From Synechococcus sp. RCC307 (GTDB lineage Bacteria > Cyanobacteriota > Cyanobacteriia > PCC-6307 > Cyanobiaceae): a DNA stretch of 64,000 nt. The notes under the pieces were generated by a model. The model did not search any database. It was not told the origin of the DNA and saw only the letters and a list, made by a program, of their open reading frames with translations. The position numbers and the translations under genes were made by a program. The stretch lies in the NCBI GenBank assembly GCA_000063525.1, contig CT978603.1, positions 2,103,105 through 2,167,104 on the forward strand. The letters run 5' to 3'. Positions 50,878 through 59,920 of this stretch are shown here, one piece after another (position 1 is the stretch's first letter; each line of letters begins with the position of its first letter).

Positions 50878-52317
50878 GTGTTTGAGAGCTACGCCGCCTC
50901 CAGCGGCTTTGACGAATACCTGCACCAACCCCGGGCTTCAGGCTCCTCACTCGGTGAATTAATGGCCCGGCTCAGCGCCATCGGGCTGGAGCAGCTCAAC
51001 CAGGACCACCGCGGCGCCGAACAACTCCTCAAGCGCCTGGGCGCCACCTTTCGCCTCTACAACAACGACAGCCAAGCCAGTGAACGGATCCTGCCGTTTG
51101 ATCCGCTGCCGCGGCTGATTGATCAACAGGACTGGCAGCGCCTCGATCAAGGGCTCAAACAACGGCTCGAAGCGATCGATTGCTTCCTCGCCGACATCTA
51201 TGGCAAGCGCCAAATTCTCAGTGACGGGGTGATCCCGCTGGAGGCGATCGAATCCAGCCTCGGTTGGCGGCCACAAATGCAAGGGCTCAAGCCTCCCCAG
51301 CAGCGCTGGTGCCACATCTCAGGCCTGGATCTGATCCGCGATGGTGAAGGCACCTGGCGGGTGCTGGAAGACAACCTGCGTTGCCCCTCCGGCGTGGCCT
51401 ACTTCCTGGAAAACAGGCGGGTGATGAAACAGCTGTTTGGTGATCTGTTCCAACGGCAGCGGGTGGCCCCCATTGATGACTACCCCTCCAAGTTGCTGCG
51501 CATGCTCAAGGGCCTCGCACCCTGGAGCCCGGAACCCTATGTGGTGATCCTCACGCCCGGGGTTCATAACAGCGCCTACTTCGAGCACAGCTACTTGGCC
51601 CGCCTGATGGGGGTTCAGCTGGTGGAAGGCAGCGATCTCACCTGTGAAGGCGGCAAGGTTTGGCTGCGCAGCACCTCAGGGCTCAGCCGCGTTGATGTGA
51701 TCTACCGCCGCATCGACGACGACTTCCTCGATCCCCAATGCTTCCGCCCTGATTCCATGCTGGGTGTTCCAGGGCTGATGGATTGTTATGCCGCAGGCCA
51801 AGTTGCCATTGCCAATACCCCTGGCACCGGGGTCGCTGACGACAAACTGATCTACACCTACATCCCCGAGATCATTCGCTACTACCTCGGCGAAGACACG
51901 ATCATTCCCAACGTCGAGACCTACCGCTGCTCTGACCCCTCTGATCGCGCCTTTGTGCTCGACAACTTGGAGCAGCTGGTGGTGAAGGCGGTGTCCGAAG
52001 CCGGTGGCTACGGCATGTTGATCGGTCCAGCCTCCAGCTCCGAGCAGCGCGCCCAGTTCCGCGAGGAGATCCTTGGCAATCCCCGCAATTTCATTGCGCA
52101 GCCAACGTTGCAACTCTCCACGGTTCCGGCCCTCAGCGAAGGGGAGCTCTATCCCTGCCATGTGGACCTGCGCCCCTATGTGCTGCGCGGGCAATCCACT
52201 TGGGTGACCCCAGGCGGTCTCACCCGTGTGGCCCTCAAACGCAATTCCTTGGTGGTGAATTCATCCCAGGGTGGCGGTAGCAAAGACACCTGGGTGGTTC
52301 CATGCTCTGCCGTGTAG
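50878..52317 (+). CDS. Circularly permuted ATP-grasp protein
   Basis: A 479-residue protein of the DUF404/DUF407 circularly permuted ATP-grasp type. GTG 50878 is chosen because it gives MFESYAASSGFDEYL, the usual family head; GTG 50818 is in frame too. Conserved parts: LEDNLRCPSGVAYFLENR, VVILTPGVHNSAYFEHSYLARLMG and DVIYRRIDDDFLDP. It overlaps the next gene by 16 bases. Together with the alpha-E and transglutaminase genes it forms a trio seen in many bacteria and proposed to make and process a peptide-like product. Confidence 0.92.
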   Translation: MFESYAASSGFDEYLHQPRASGSSLGELMARLSAIGLEQLNQDHRGAEQLLKRLGATFRLYNNDSQASERILPFDPLPRLIDQQDWQRLDQGLKQRLEAIDCFLADIYGKRQILSDGVIPLEAIESSLGWRPQMQGLKPPQQRWCHISGLDLIRDGEGTWRVLEDNLRCPSGVAYFLENRRVMKQLFGDLFQRQRVAPIDDYPSKLLRMLKGLAPWSPEPYVVILTPGVHNSAYFEHSYLARLMGVQLVEGSDLTCEGGKVWLRSTSGLSRVDVIYRRIDDDFLDPQCFRPDSMLGVPGLMDCYAAGQVAIANTPGTGVADDKLIYTYIPEIIRYYLGEDTIIPNVETYRCSDPSDRAFVLDNLEQLVVKAVSEAGGYGMLIGPASSSEQRAQFREEILGNPRNFIAQPTLQLSTVPALSEGELYPCHVDLRPYVLRGQSTWVTPGGLTRVALKRNSLVVNSSQGGGSKDTWVVPCSAV

Positions 52318-53252
52318 CCGACAGCCTCTACTGGATTTTCCGCTACATCGAGCGCGCCGAAAATCTGGTGCGTTTTCTCGAGGTGGGCTGGAGCGTCTCG
52401 CTCGATAACCCCTCTGGCAATCCCAGCCAATGGACCTCACTGATTGATGCCTGCGCCGACCGGCGTCTGTTTGAAGAGCTGCATCCAACAGCCAGCCCAA
52501 CCGATGTGATCACCTTCATCACCCGGCAACCAGAGAACCCCAACGCCATCAGCAATTGCATCGCGATTGCCCGCGAAAACGCGCGCCAAATCCGCGACAC
52601 CCTTCCAACAGATCTGTTTGAAGAGCTCAATGCGCTTCACCTGCTGCTGCAGGACGACCCGCTGTTCTGGCACCAACGTCTCCCCGAGCAACTGCAACAG
52701 ATTCGGCGCAGCTGCCAAACCCTCTATGGCCTGCAAAACAGCACGATGCAGCGGGACCAAAGCTGGCTGTTCGCCAACCTCGGCTGCCTGATAGAGCGGG
52801 CCGACAAAACGGCCCGCATGCTGGATGTGAAGTACTTCCTGCTGCTGCCAAGCCCGGAAGACGTGGGCGGGCCGCTCGATGAATTGCAATGGATCGCCCT
52901 GCTGCGCTCTCTCAGCGGCTATCAGATGTTTCGGCGAAAGCAGTCGCTAGAGATCACACCAGCGCGCGTGGCCGGATTTGTATTGCTCAACCGTCAATTC
53001 CCCCGCTCGGTGAGCTACTGCATTGAGGAAATCATCAGCACGGTGGATCGCATCGAACGCAGCACTGCCAACCCGGTTCAAGCTGACTTGCGCCAGGCCC
53101 TTGAGGCGTTGCGAATCACCTGGACGACGATGCCAATTGAGGACCTCATCAACACAGGCCTGCACCAAGGCATCGATCATCTGCAAAGCCAGCTCAATGC
53201 CGTGCATGGCCAGTTGCAGCAGACCTACTTCACCACCTCCCCATGCGCGTAA
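52302..53252 (+). CDS. Alpha-E domain protein (DUF403)
   Basis: A 316-residue helical protein. It opens MLCRVADSLYWIFRYIERAENLVRFLEV, the diagnostic alpha-E start, and keeps LGCLIERADKTARMLDVKYF in the middle. The biochemical role is unknown. It is coupled by 16- and 10-base overlaps to the ATP-grasp gene upstream and the transglutaminase gene downstream, so all three are probably translated together. Confidence 0.92.
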   Translation: MLCRVADSLYWIFRYIERAENLVRFLEVGWSVSLDNPSGNPSQWTSLIDACADRRLFEELHPTASPTDVITFITRQPENPNAISNCIAIARENARQIRDTLPTDLFEELNALHLLLQDDPLFWHQRLPEQLQQIRRSCQTLYGLQNSTMQRDQSWLFANLGCLIERADKTARMLDVKYFLLLPSPEDVGGPLDELQWIALLRSLSGYQMFRRKQSLEITPARVAGFVLLNRQFPRSVSYCIEEIISTVDRIERSTANPVQADLRQALEALRITWTTMPIEDLINTGLHQGIDHLQSQLNAVHGQLQQTYFTTSPCA

Positions 53253-54139
53253 GGATCCGGCATCAACTGAGTTATTCCTACGAGCATCCGGTGCTGTTGG
53301 GACCGCATCGGATCTGCTTGCAACCGCGGCCGTTGGGCTTTCAGGCGCTGCGCAGCCACAACCTGCGCTTCAACCCCGAGCCGTGCCATCGCTTTTCGCT
53401 GTTATGCGCCAGTGGCGATCAAATCGAAAAGGTGCGTTTCGTTGGCAACACCGACCGGCTCGATGTGATTGCTGAATCAGAAGTAATCACCACAGAGCCG
53501 CCACTGCTGCATCTCTGCCTGGAGGATCAACCACCCCAACTGCCCTACCGAATTGGTGAGCTGAACAGCGACCTGAACAGCCATCTGCAGGGTTGGCTGC
53601 CCAATGGCCAGCACGATCCGCTCGCGATTGCCCTGGCCCAAGACGCTTTGATCGGCAGCGACAACCACTGCCTGCGCTTTCTGCAGCAACTGATCGAGAT
53701 CATCCAAGAACGGGTGAGCTACACCCAGCGCAACCACGGGCCGGCCTGGTCGGCTGGACGCACCCTGCGCGAACGGGTCGGTTCCTGCCGCGACCTGGCG
53801 GTGGTGATGATCGAATGCTGCCGCTGCATCGGACTGCCAGCCCGCTTTGTCAGCGGCTATCACTTCGCCATTCCCAAGCCGGACCGCTACGACCTGCACG
53901 CTTGGGCTGAGGTGTATCTCCCTGGGGCTGGTTGGCGCGGCTTTGATCCCAGCGGCCAAGGGGCCATTGATGAGCGCTATGTGCCGCTGGTGAGTTCCTC
54001 CAAACCCGAGCTCACCGCCGCTATCAACGGAAGTTTCAGTGGGCCGGCCAACACCCAAAGCGAGTTGAATTGGAGCATCGAAGCCACCGAGCTGGAGAGC
54101 TCACCAACTAACGCCGTGGAGCTTGGGCAGCGGAGCTGA
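53243..54139 (+). CDS. Transglutaminase-like cysteine protease
   Basis: A 298-residue protein with an N-terminal beta domain (MRVRIRHQLSYSYEHPVLLGPH) and a transglutaminase core. The catalytic Cys lies in RVGSCRDLAVVMIECCRCIG, the His in DLHAWAEVYLPGAGWRGFDPS with the following Asp. Such proteins are commonly peptidases or amide-bond remodelling enzymes. Third gene of the ATP-grasp/alpha-E trio. Its 3' end overlaps the cupin-like gene by 39 bases. Confidence 0.92.
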   Translation: MRVRIRHQLSYSYEHPVLLGPHRICLQPRPLGFQALRSHNLRFNPEPCHRFSLLCASGDQIEKVRFVGNTDRLDVIAESEVITTEPPLLHLCLEDQPPQLPYRIGELNSDLNSHLQGWLPNGQHDPLAIALAQDALIGSDNHCLRFLQQLIEIIQERVSYTQRNHGPAWSAGRTLRERVGSCRDLAVVMIECCRCIGLPARFVSGYHFAIPKPDRYDLHAWAEVYLPGAGWRGFDPSGQGAIDERYVPLVSSSKPELTAAINGSFSGPANTQSELNWSIEATELESSPTNAVELGQRS

Positions 54140-54592
54140 GTTGGCGGTGATGGCCAGCAACCGGGGAATGCGGCCGCTGTTGTAGACGCGAAATTCCCGT
54201 GCCACCGATGCATCGGCCTCACGCACGGCCTGATTCATCACCACCGAGCCTTCCTCGTCGGAAATCGAGCGATGAAAGGTTCCTGGTGGGATCCGCAGGA
54301 TGTCGCCACCGGCCTCCAGCCGCACGATGTGAAACGGATAGTTCCAACGGAAATTGATCAGATAGAAGGTGCGGCCGCCCTGCACAGCCAACAGGTTGTC
54401 CTCTTGATGAGGATGCAAATAAAACTGCCAAGCCCCGGTTTCCTTGTCATCAGGAGGACTCACCGCCGGTCCGGAATGCACCACCAAATCGCGGGCATTG
54501 GAATCGGCGATGGTGACGTCGAAAAACCGCACCGCTGGAGTATCACGGAAGCGCTGATAAGGAATCAGCTCGAACATGGGCACAGGACCCAT
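54101..54592 (-). CDS. Cupin-fold protein
   Basis: A 163-residue protein with a jelly-roll pattern: FYLHPHQEDNLLAVQGGRTFYLINFR, then RLEAGGDILRIPPGTFHRSISDEEGS, where His/Glu residues could hold a metal. It resembles small dTDP-sugar epimerase-like or regulatory cupins but no catalytic assignment is possible. Met 54577 is an alternative start. Convergent with the transglutaminase gene. Confidence 0.7.
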   Translation of the reverse strand: MGPVPMFELIPYQRFRDTPAVRFFDVTIADSNARDLVVHSGPAVSPPDDKETGAWQFYLHPHQEDNLLAVQGGRTFYLINFRWNYPFHIVRLEAGGDILRIPPGTFHRSISDEEGSVVMNQAVREADASVAREFRVYNSGRIPRLLAITANSAPLPKLHGVSW

Positions 54593-54641
54593 CAGATCAC
54601 CCGGTTATTTCTTTCATTCAGACAAAACTGGTTAGGGCGCG

Positions 54642-55256
54642 ATGCAGGCATTGATACAACCCGAGCAACTTGTCATCGCGGATTCACCCAAGCTGCAACT
54701 GCGGCATGCACCCGCGTGGGTGGATCCCGCCACCGCAACGCTGTGGTTGGAGCAGTTGCAGCAGGACGTTCCCTGGAAACAGGAATCGATCCAGCTCTAC
54801 GGCAAACGCCATCCTCTGCCGCGCCTGACCTGCTGGATGGCCGATCCGGGCTGCGGCTATCGCTACTCAGGCCTCGACAATGTGGTGGAGCCTTGGTCGC
54901 CAACAGCGCAACGGATCCGCGAGCAGCTCAATGAACTCAGTGGCTGGCGCTTCAATTCACTGCTGTTGAACCTCTACCGGGATGGTCGCGACGCCATGGG
55001 TTTCCATGCCGACGATGAACCGGAACTAGACCCCACAGCTCCCATCGCCTCACTGTCACTGGGCGTCAGCCGCACCTTTCGCTTCAAGCCCAAGAAAGGA
55101 CATCAGGGCAATGATTTCGATCTCGAGCTGGGCCACGGCGCCCTGTTGCTGATGGATCCACCGACCCAACTGCATTGGCTGCATGGCTTACCCAAACGCC
55201 TACGGGTGAACCAGTGCCGACTGAATCTCACCTTTCGGGTGGTGCAGCAAGCATGA
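54642..55256 (+). CDS. AlkB-like 2-oxoglutarate/Fe(II) dioxygenase
   Basis: A 204-residue AlkB-family protein that oxidatively removes alkyl groups from DNA or RNA bases. Iron ligands are His and Asp in GFHADDEPELDP and a later His near QLHWLHGLPKR. The 2-oxoglutarate Arg lies in KRLRVNQCRLNLTFR. N-terminal segment LPRLTCWMADPGCGYRYSG fits ALKBH2/3-like bacterial proteins. Divergent from the cupin gene. Confidence 0.88.
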   Translation: MQALIQPEQLVIADSPKLQLRHAPAWVDPATATLWLEQLQQDVPWKQESIQLYGKRHPLPRLTCWMADPGCGYRYSGLDNVVEPWSPTAQRIREQLNELSGWRFNSLLLNLYRDGRDAMGFHADDEPELDPTAPIASLSLGVSRTFRFKPKKGHQGNDFDLELGHGALLLMDPPTQLHWLHGLPKRLRVNQCRLNLTFRVVQQA

Positions 55257-55278
55257 TGGTGTCGTGATTACCCCTGTC

Positions 55279-55452
55279 ATGGCCCGCCACAGCAGCCATC
55301 AATCACCAGCGCGGCTCACAAGCCTGATCGCATCGCTGCGGCTTCGCTATGCCGAAGCTGATCACCGCGGCGATGCCCAAGCCAAGCAAACCCTGTTCCA
55401 AGAAGCCATCTATCTCGGGATCCAGCCGGAGCTGTTCACTCAGCCGCAGTGA
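55279..55452 (+). CDS. Small helical protein (57 aa)
   Basis: From ATG 55279 (MARHSSHQSPARLTSLIASLRLRYAEAD): a short, basic, helical protein ending GIQPELFTQPQ. The frame continues upstream to GTG 55264. It lies between the AlkB-like gene and the TIM-barrel gene with a four-base overlap to the latter, as expected for a real operon member. Family not recognised. Confidence 0.6.
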   Translation: MARHSSHQSPARLTSLIASLRLRYAEADHRGDAQAKQTLFQEAIYLGIQPELFTQPQ

Positions 55453-56288
55453 AAACGCTGCTGTTTCACACCCTCTGGGGTTGGCCCGGCAGCCTGAAAG
55501 CAGCCAGTCGCTACGCCCAGCAAGCCGGCTTTGATGGCCTCGAAGCCAACCTTGAGCATCCCTGCTTCAAGGGCTGGCGACCTGAAGACGTGACAACCCT
55601 GCTGAACCAGCAGAGCCAGCAACTCATCGTTGAAATCACCACCGGTGGTGGTTACACCCCCAGGCTCGAACTCAGCCCCGAGCAACACCTCGCCGAGCTG
55701 GAAGCCAAGTTGGAGCAGGCCTGTGAGCTGGCGCCGCTGCGCATCAACTTGATCACAGGCAGCGACTGCTGGCCCATGGCGCAGCAGCACAGCTTTCTCG
55801 AGCGCTGCTTGCAATTGCTCAGCCACACTCCGGTGCCGGTGAGTTTGGAAACGCACCGCAGCCGCAGCCTGTTCAATCCTTGGGCCATCGAAGACATCCT
55901 CAAGGCCCATCCCACCTTGCGGCTCACCGCCGATGTGAGCCATTGGTGCGTGGTCGCCGAGCGCTTGATGAGCCCGGAACTCCACCCCATCCAGGCGATG
56001 GCCAGCCATGTGGATCACATTCATGCCCGGGTGGGCCATGAGCAGGGCGCTGGCGTTCCCCACCCCTTCGCCGCAAGCTGGCGGGAAGCTCTCGAGGCCC
56101 ATGCCCAGTGCTGGTCGCTGTTTGCTCAGCAGCGTCTCCAATCAGGGCAGCCGGTCACACTCACACCGGAATTTGGGCCTGATGGCTACATGCCCCTTCA
56201 CCCAGAGAGCGGAGAGCCACTGGCGGATGTCGCCACGATCAATCAATTGATGGCGGACTGGCTGCGCAGTGATGGCTGGTTGAGCTGA
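55449..56288 (+). CDS. Xylose-isomerase-like TIM-barrel protein
   Basis: A 279-residue sugar-phosphate isomerase/epimerase (AP endonuclease 2 fold) protein starting at GTG. Metal-ligand areas: SLETHRSRSLFNPWAIEDI, LTADVSHWCVVAERL and DHIHARVGHEQGAGVPHP, closing with LTPEFGPDGYM. The substrate is unknown. Its last 46 bases overlap the end of the Rieske gene on the other strand. Confidence 0.85.
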   Translation: MKTLLFHTLWGWPGSLKAASRYAQQAGFDGLEANLEHPCFKGWRPEDVTTLLNQQSQQLIVEITTGGGYTPRLELSPEQHLAELEAKLEQACELAPLRINLITGSDCWPMAQQHSFLERCLQLLSHTPVPVSLETHRSRSLFNPWAIEDILKAHPTLRLTADVSHWCVVAERLMSPELHPIQAMASHVDHIHARVGHEQGAGVPHPFAASWREALEAHAQCWSLFAQQRLQSGQPVTLTPEFGPDGYMPLHPESGEPLADVATINQLMADWLRSDGWLS

Positions 56289-57298
56289 GCCTCAGCCAGC
56301 AAGCGCTGATAGAGCTGCTGCCACTGCACGATCCGCTGCTCGAGTTGATGCACGGGTCCTGGCACCCAATCGCAGCGATAACCCAGCTGCACTGATTCGA
56401 CCAGACGGCGGTCCTCCTGCAAAAACTCCAGCAACTGCTGCTTCCAAATCTCAACATCCAAGGGATGGTTGGAACTGGCAAACAAGCGCAGTTGCAGCTG
56501 ACAGGAGCTCAGCTCCAAGGGCAGAAACTCCAGCAGGGCCATCCGCCCATCGGGCCACAGCAAGACATGGGTCCAAGGGGGCAACCCAAAGGTGAAAAAC
56601 GATCCGCCTTCAGGATGCGGAGTGACCAAGGCGTTGCCCAGGTCCGTGATGAGGTGGCGATAGTCACGCACCGGTCCCTGTTCACGGTGCAGCGTCGTGG
56701 GATGGGCAATGGCGACGTGATAGTCGTCAAGTGTGTTGTCGTGCGCCACTTTCCAATTGCACTGCAGGCTGAGGCTGCTGCTGGCCTGCTGCTGCAAGGG
56801 CGCCTGCCACTGCCCGCCCGCCTGCTCATGGATGAGCTGCAGCTGCTGGGCTAAGGGGATGGGCGAGTCGGCCAAAGCCACCCAGATCAGCGGCCCATCC
56901 TGCTGAGCTGGCAACGCTTCAAGGGGCCAATCAGCCCGGCTCAGGGCAGCAACAAACCCATCTTCCCGGGCGGCCGCTAACAGCTCGCCTTCAAGGTTGT
57001 AGGTCCAGCCGTGATAGGGGCAAACCAACTTGCGGCAAGCCAGGGCCGCGCCATCAGCGGGCAACAGCTCAACGCCGCGATGGGGGCAGCGGTTGCGAAA
57101 ACAGCGCACCACACCATCCCGCTCACGGGTGAGCAGCAGCGATTCACCCAACAACTGCAGCGCCAAAGCTTGGCCCGGCTGCAGTTGCGAAACAGCAATC
57201 AGCGGGTGCCACCACTGCTTGGCGTAGCCATCGCGCTCCCACTGGGCGATAGCTGGATCTTGATAAAGCCAGCCCGGAAGAAACGCCAGCTCAGGCAT
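56243..57298 (-). CDS. Rieske non-heme iron oxygenase, last gene of the guanidine operon
   Basis: A 351-residue oxygenase alpha subunit. The Rieske [2Fe-2S] ligands are Cys71-x-His73 and Cys93-x-x-His96 (CPHRG ... CPYHGW). The mononuclear iron site lies in HDNTLDDYHVAIAHPTTLH (Asp and two His). It belongs to the group with choline, carnitine and N-demethylating oxygenases. Its start overlaps the ABC ATPase stop by one base (ATGA), so it is translationally coupled to the guanidine transport genes. A role in freeing guanidine from an N-substituted compound is a guess from context. No reductase partner is adjacent. Confidence 0.88.
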   Translation of the reverse strand: MPELAFLPGWLYQDPAIAQWERDGYAKQWWHPLIAVSQLQPGQALALQLLGESLLLTRERDGVVRCFRNRCPHRGVELLPADGAALACRKLVCPYHGWTYNLEGELLAAAREDGFVAALSRADWPLEALPAQQDGPLIWVALADSPIPLAQQLQLIHEQAGGQWQAPLQQQASSSLSLQCNWKVAHDNTLDDYHVAIAHPTTLHREQGPVRDYRHLITDLGNALVTPHPEGGSFFTFGLPPWTHVLLWPDGRMALLEFLPLELSSCQLQLRLFASSNHPLDVEIWKQQLLEFLQEDRRLVESVQLGYRCDWVPGPVHQLEQRIVQWQQLYQRLLAEAQLNQPSLRSQSAIN

Positions 57299-58065
57299 CA
57301 GACCAGCGCGGGCTCCAATTGCCGCAATACCCCAGCCAAGGTGCGGCGCTTCTCGAGAAAAGCAGGACTCAAGCGCAATTGATTCAGATCACTCTTGTCG
57401 AGATCTACCTCAACCGTGCTGACAATTCGGCCGGGGTGAGGCGCCAACACATGCACCCGCTGAGCCAGCACCAAGGCCTCCTCCACATCGTGGGTGATCA
57501 ACAACACCGTGAGGCCAGTGCGCTGCCAGAGCTGCAGCAGAAAATCCTGCATGGCCTCACGAATCTGCAAATCCAGGGCACCAAAGGGCTCATCGAGGAG
57601 CAACACCTTTGGATTGGTTGCCAAGGTGCGGGCAATGGCAACCCGCTGCTGCATCCCGCCCGAGAGTTCACGGGGCAGCTTTCTGGCTGCATCCTGCAGA
57701 CCCACCACCTCGAGGAAGTAGGCGGTCCGCTCGTTGATGTCGCGCTGCGGCAAGCCCTGCAAGCGCATGCCAAAGGCAACATTCTCAGCCGCGCTTAGCC
57801 ACGGGTAGAGGCTGTATTTCTGAAACACCATGCCGCGATCTGGACCCGGACCCTGAACCGCTTGACCATCCACGCGAACCTGGCCTGAGCTCGGCTGCTC
57901 AAGACCCGCGATCAAGCGCAGGATCGTGCTCTTGCCCGAGCCTGAACTCCCCACCAAAGAGAGAAACTCGCCAGAGCGCAGAGCAAAGCTGATATCGCGC
58001 AACACCTCTTTCCTGTGCTGACCCGAGCCAAAGGTTTTGCCGAGATGGCGGACCTGCAATTCCAT
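57298..58065 (-). CDS. ABC transporter ATPase (guanidine operon, NrtD/SsuB type)
   Basis: A 255-residue ATPase. Walker A VGSSGSGKSTILRLIAGLEQ, signature ELSGGMQQRVAIARTL, Walker B VLLLDEPFGALD, switch His in LLITHDVEEAL. It lies three bases after the permease gene. It is the equivalent of the ATPase gene in the Synechocystis sll1077-sll1082 guanidine cluster (a recalled comparison). Confidence 0.92.
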   Translation of the reverse strand: MELQVRHLGKTFGSGQHRKEVLRDISFALRSGEFLSLVGSSGSGKSTILRLIAGLEQPSSGQVRVDGQAVQGPGPDRGMVFQKYSLYPWLSAAENVAFGMRLQGLPQRDINERTAYFLEVVGLQDAARKLPRELSGGMQQRVAIARTLATNPKVLLLDEPFGALDLQIREAMQDFLLQLWQRTGLTVLLITHDVEEALVLAQRVHVLAPHPGRIVSTVEVDLDKSDLNQLRLSPAFLEKRRTLAGVLRQLEPALV

Positions 58066-58068
58066 CGT

Positions 58069-58887
58069 TTACAGAGCCCAGCGGCACGACAACCGCAACA
58101 ACAGACGGAAGCCCATATCGATCGCAAAGCCAATCAAGCCCAGCACGATCAACTCGGCAAAGATCTGATCCGTGCGGAAGAAACGCTGCGCCAGCTGAAT
58201 GCGTTTGCCCAAGCCCACCTCAGCAGCCACCAATTCGGCCACAACAACCAAGTTCCATGAGGTGGCGATGTTGATGCGCAGGGTGTCGATGATGCTGGGC
58301 AAGCTGTAGCGCGCCACCACCTGCACCAACACCTGACGGCCGCGGCCACCCAGGGTGAGGGTGGTTTCAATCAACTCTTTGGGAACGAACTTGACGGCAT
58401 CCATCACCATCAAGACGTTGAAATAAACAGTGCCCAGAAAAATCAGCGCAATCTTGGGCTCTTCACCTATCCCCAAATAGATGATCAACAGGGGAATGAA
58501 CGCCGCGGCCGGCATGTAGCGCAGCATCGCGATCAAGGGCTCACACAGGGCGCAGATCGCGGGATACACACCCATGCAGATGCCCAAGGGCACAGCCACG
58601 AGCGTGGCCAAGAAGAACCCGGCAAACACCCGGCCGGTGCTGGCCACGATGTCCTGGAACAGGATCCCCTCCCGTGCCATCGAGGCCAGCGACTCCAGCA
58701 CCGCCGCTGGAGACGGCAAAAATTTGCCGTCCACCAGTTCCAGGGCACTGATCACCGTCCACAGCAATAGCGGGATCAGCAGGGAAGACACCTGCAAACC
58801 GCTGCGCACCAACGGTGATGGAGTGGCTCCAATCGACAGCAATGGCAGGGGCTTAGCGCCCCCGCCATCCGTTGCTGACGCCACCAT
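58069..58887 (-). CDS. ABC transporter permease (guanidine operon)
   Basis: A 272-residue permease of the nitrate/sulfonate/bicarbonate class, six helices. The EAA-like loop reads VKFVPKELIETTLTLGGRGRQVLVQVVARYSLPSIIDTLRI. Its ATG overlaps the stop codon of the binding-protein gene by one base. It probably moves guanidine or a guanidine-bearing solute. Confidence 0.92.
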   Translation of the reverse strand: MVASATDGGGAKPLPLLSIGATPSPLVRSGLQVSSLLIPLLLWTVISALELVDGKFLPSPAAVLESLASMAREGILFQDIVASTGRVFAGFFLATLVAVPLGICMGVYPAICALCEPLIAMLRYMPAAAFIPLLIIYLGIGEEPKIALIFLGTVYFNVLMVMDAVKFVPKELIETTLTLGGRGRQVLVQVVARYSLPSIIDTLRINIATSWNLVVVAELVAAEVGLGKRIQLAQRFFRTDQIFAELIVLGLIGFAIDMGFRLLLRLSCRWAL

Positions 58888-59885
58888 TAGGACGCAGCGA
58901 TGGTCTTGATGAAGGAGGGATCAAACAGGTTGCTCATGTCGGGCTTTTCAGGAATGAAGCCCACGGAGACCATGAAGTCAGCCATCTTCTGGGCGGCATA
59001 GGGCATGTGTTGCATGCCATCGCCATCACTGAAGGCCTCCAGGTTCTGATCGACCGAGAAGAAGGTGGTGCCGGCCTTGTACTGCTCGTACTCAGCGGTC
59101 GGGATGCCAGCACGCTTGGCCATGATTTGCTCCGATTTTTCGGGGTTGGCAGCCATGAACTCGCGCACATCCCACCAGGTCTTGACGATCTTCTGAACAT
59201 CCTCAGGGCGTTCTTTGATCAGATCACCACTGACAGTCAGCAAGTCAGGGATTGCACCGGGGTATTCCTTTGAGCTGGCGATGACATGGGCGCCGTCACG
59301 CTGCATGGCGGTGCCGGTGTAAGGAGGGAACGCGCCAACGGCATCCACCTTGCCGGCAGCAAATGCCGTCGCAGCCTGATCGGTCGGCATGCCCTTGATG
59401 ATCACGTCATCACGGCTGAGGCCGACATCACGCAAAGCCAGGCTCAGCAGGAAATCATCCACAACACCCTCTTCAACGGCAACCGTTTTGCCTTTGAGAT
59501 CGGTGATGGTTTCGATCGCCTTATCAGCAATGATTTGATCATTGCCAGCTGAATTGTCATTGACCAGAACAACAACTTCGCCGCCATTCTCTCCGGGCAA
59601 GAAGGAGATGGTGTCATTCAGAGTTTGAGAGTTGCCATCAATTTTGCCGGCGGCAAACGTTTCCATCGATTGGACATAGCCGTCAAACCATTTCATCTCA
59701 ACATTGACGCCATTCTTTTCAAATAGCTTCTCCTCAACGGCAATAGCCCAAGGCCACCAACCAGCCCAATTGCTGTAACCCAAAACAATGGGCTCACCGC
59801 CAATGGATGTGGAAGGCTTGGAGCAAGCCACAGCCAACACCACCGCCAAGCCGGCAAATAAGAGATTTCGAAGTTGTTTGGTCAT
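58887..59885 (-). CDS. ABC transporter substrate-binding lipoprotein (guanidine operon)
   Basis: Starting at Met 59885 gives MTKQLRNLLFAGLAVVLAVACSKP, a lipoprotein signal with the lipobox AVAC; an in-frame start at 59984 would put hydrophobic material in front of it. The mature part (about 310 residues) is of the NMT1/SsuA/CmpA type: EPIVLGYSNWAGWWPWAIAVEEKLFEKNGV, then AGKIDGNSQTLNDTISF. In Synechocystis the homologous position in the guanidine cluster holds sll1080. It is the likely receptor for guanidine or a derivative. Confidence 0.92.
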   Translation of the reverse strand: MTKQLRNLLFAGLAVVLAVACSKPSTSIGGEPIVLGYSNWAGWWPWAIAVEEKLFEKNGVNVEMKWFDGYVQSMETFAAGKIDGNSQTLNDTISFLPGENGGEVVVLVNDNSAGNDQIIADKAIETITDLKGKTVAVEEGVVDDFLLSLALRDVGLSRDDVIIKGMPTDQAATAFAAGKVDAVGAFPPYTGTAMQRDGAHVIASSKEYPGAIPDLLTVSGDLIKERPEDVQKIVKTWWDVREFMAANPEKSEQIMAKRAGIPTAEYEQYKAGTTFFSVDQNLEAFSDGDGMQHMPYAAQKMADFMVSVGFIPEKPDMSNLFDPSFIKTIAAS

Positions 59886-59920
59886 GACACTGCAATAAGG
59901 ACAACACGCAAGAACGCTGC

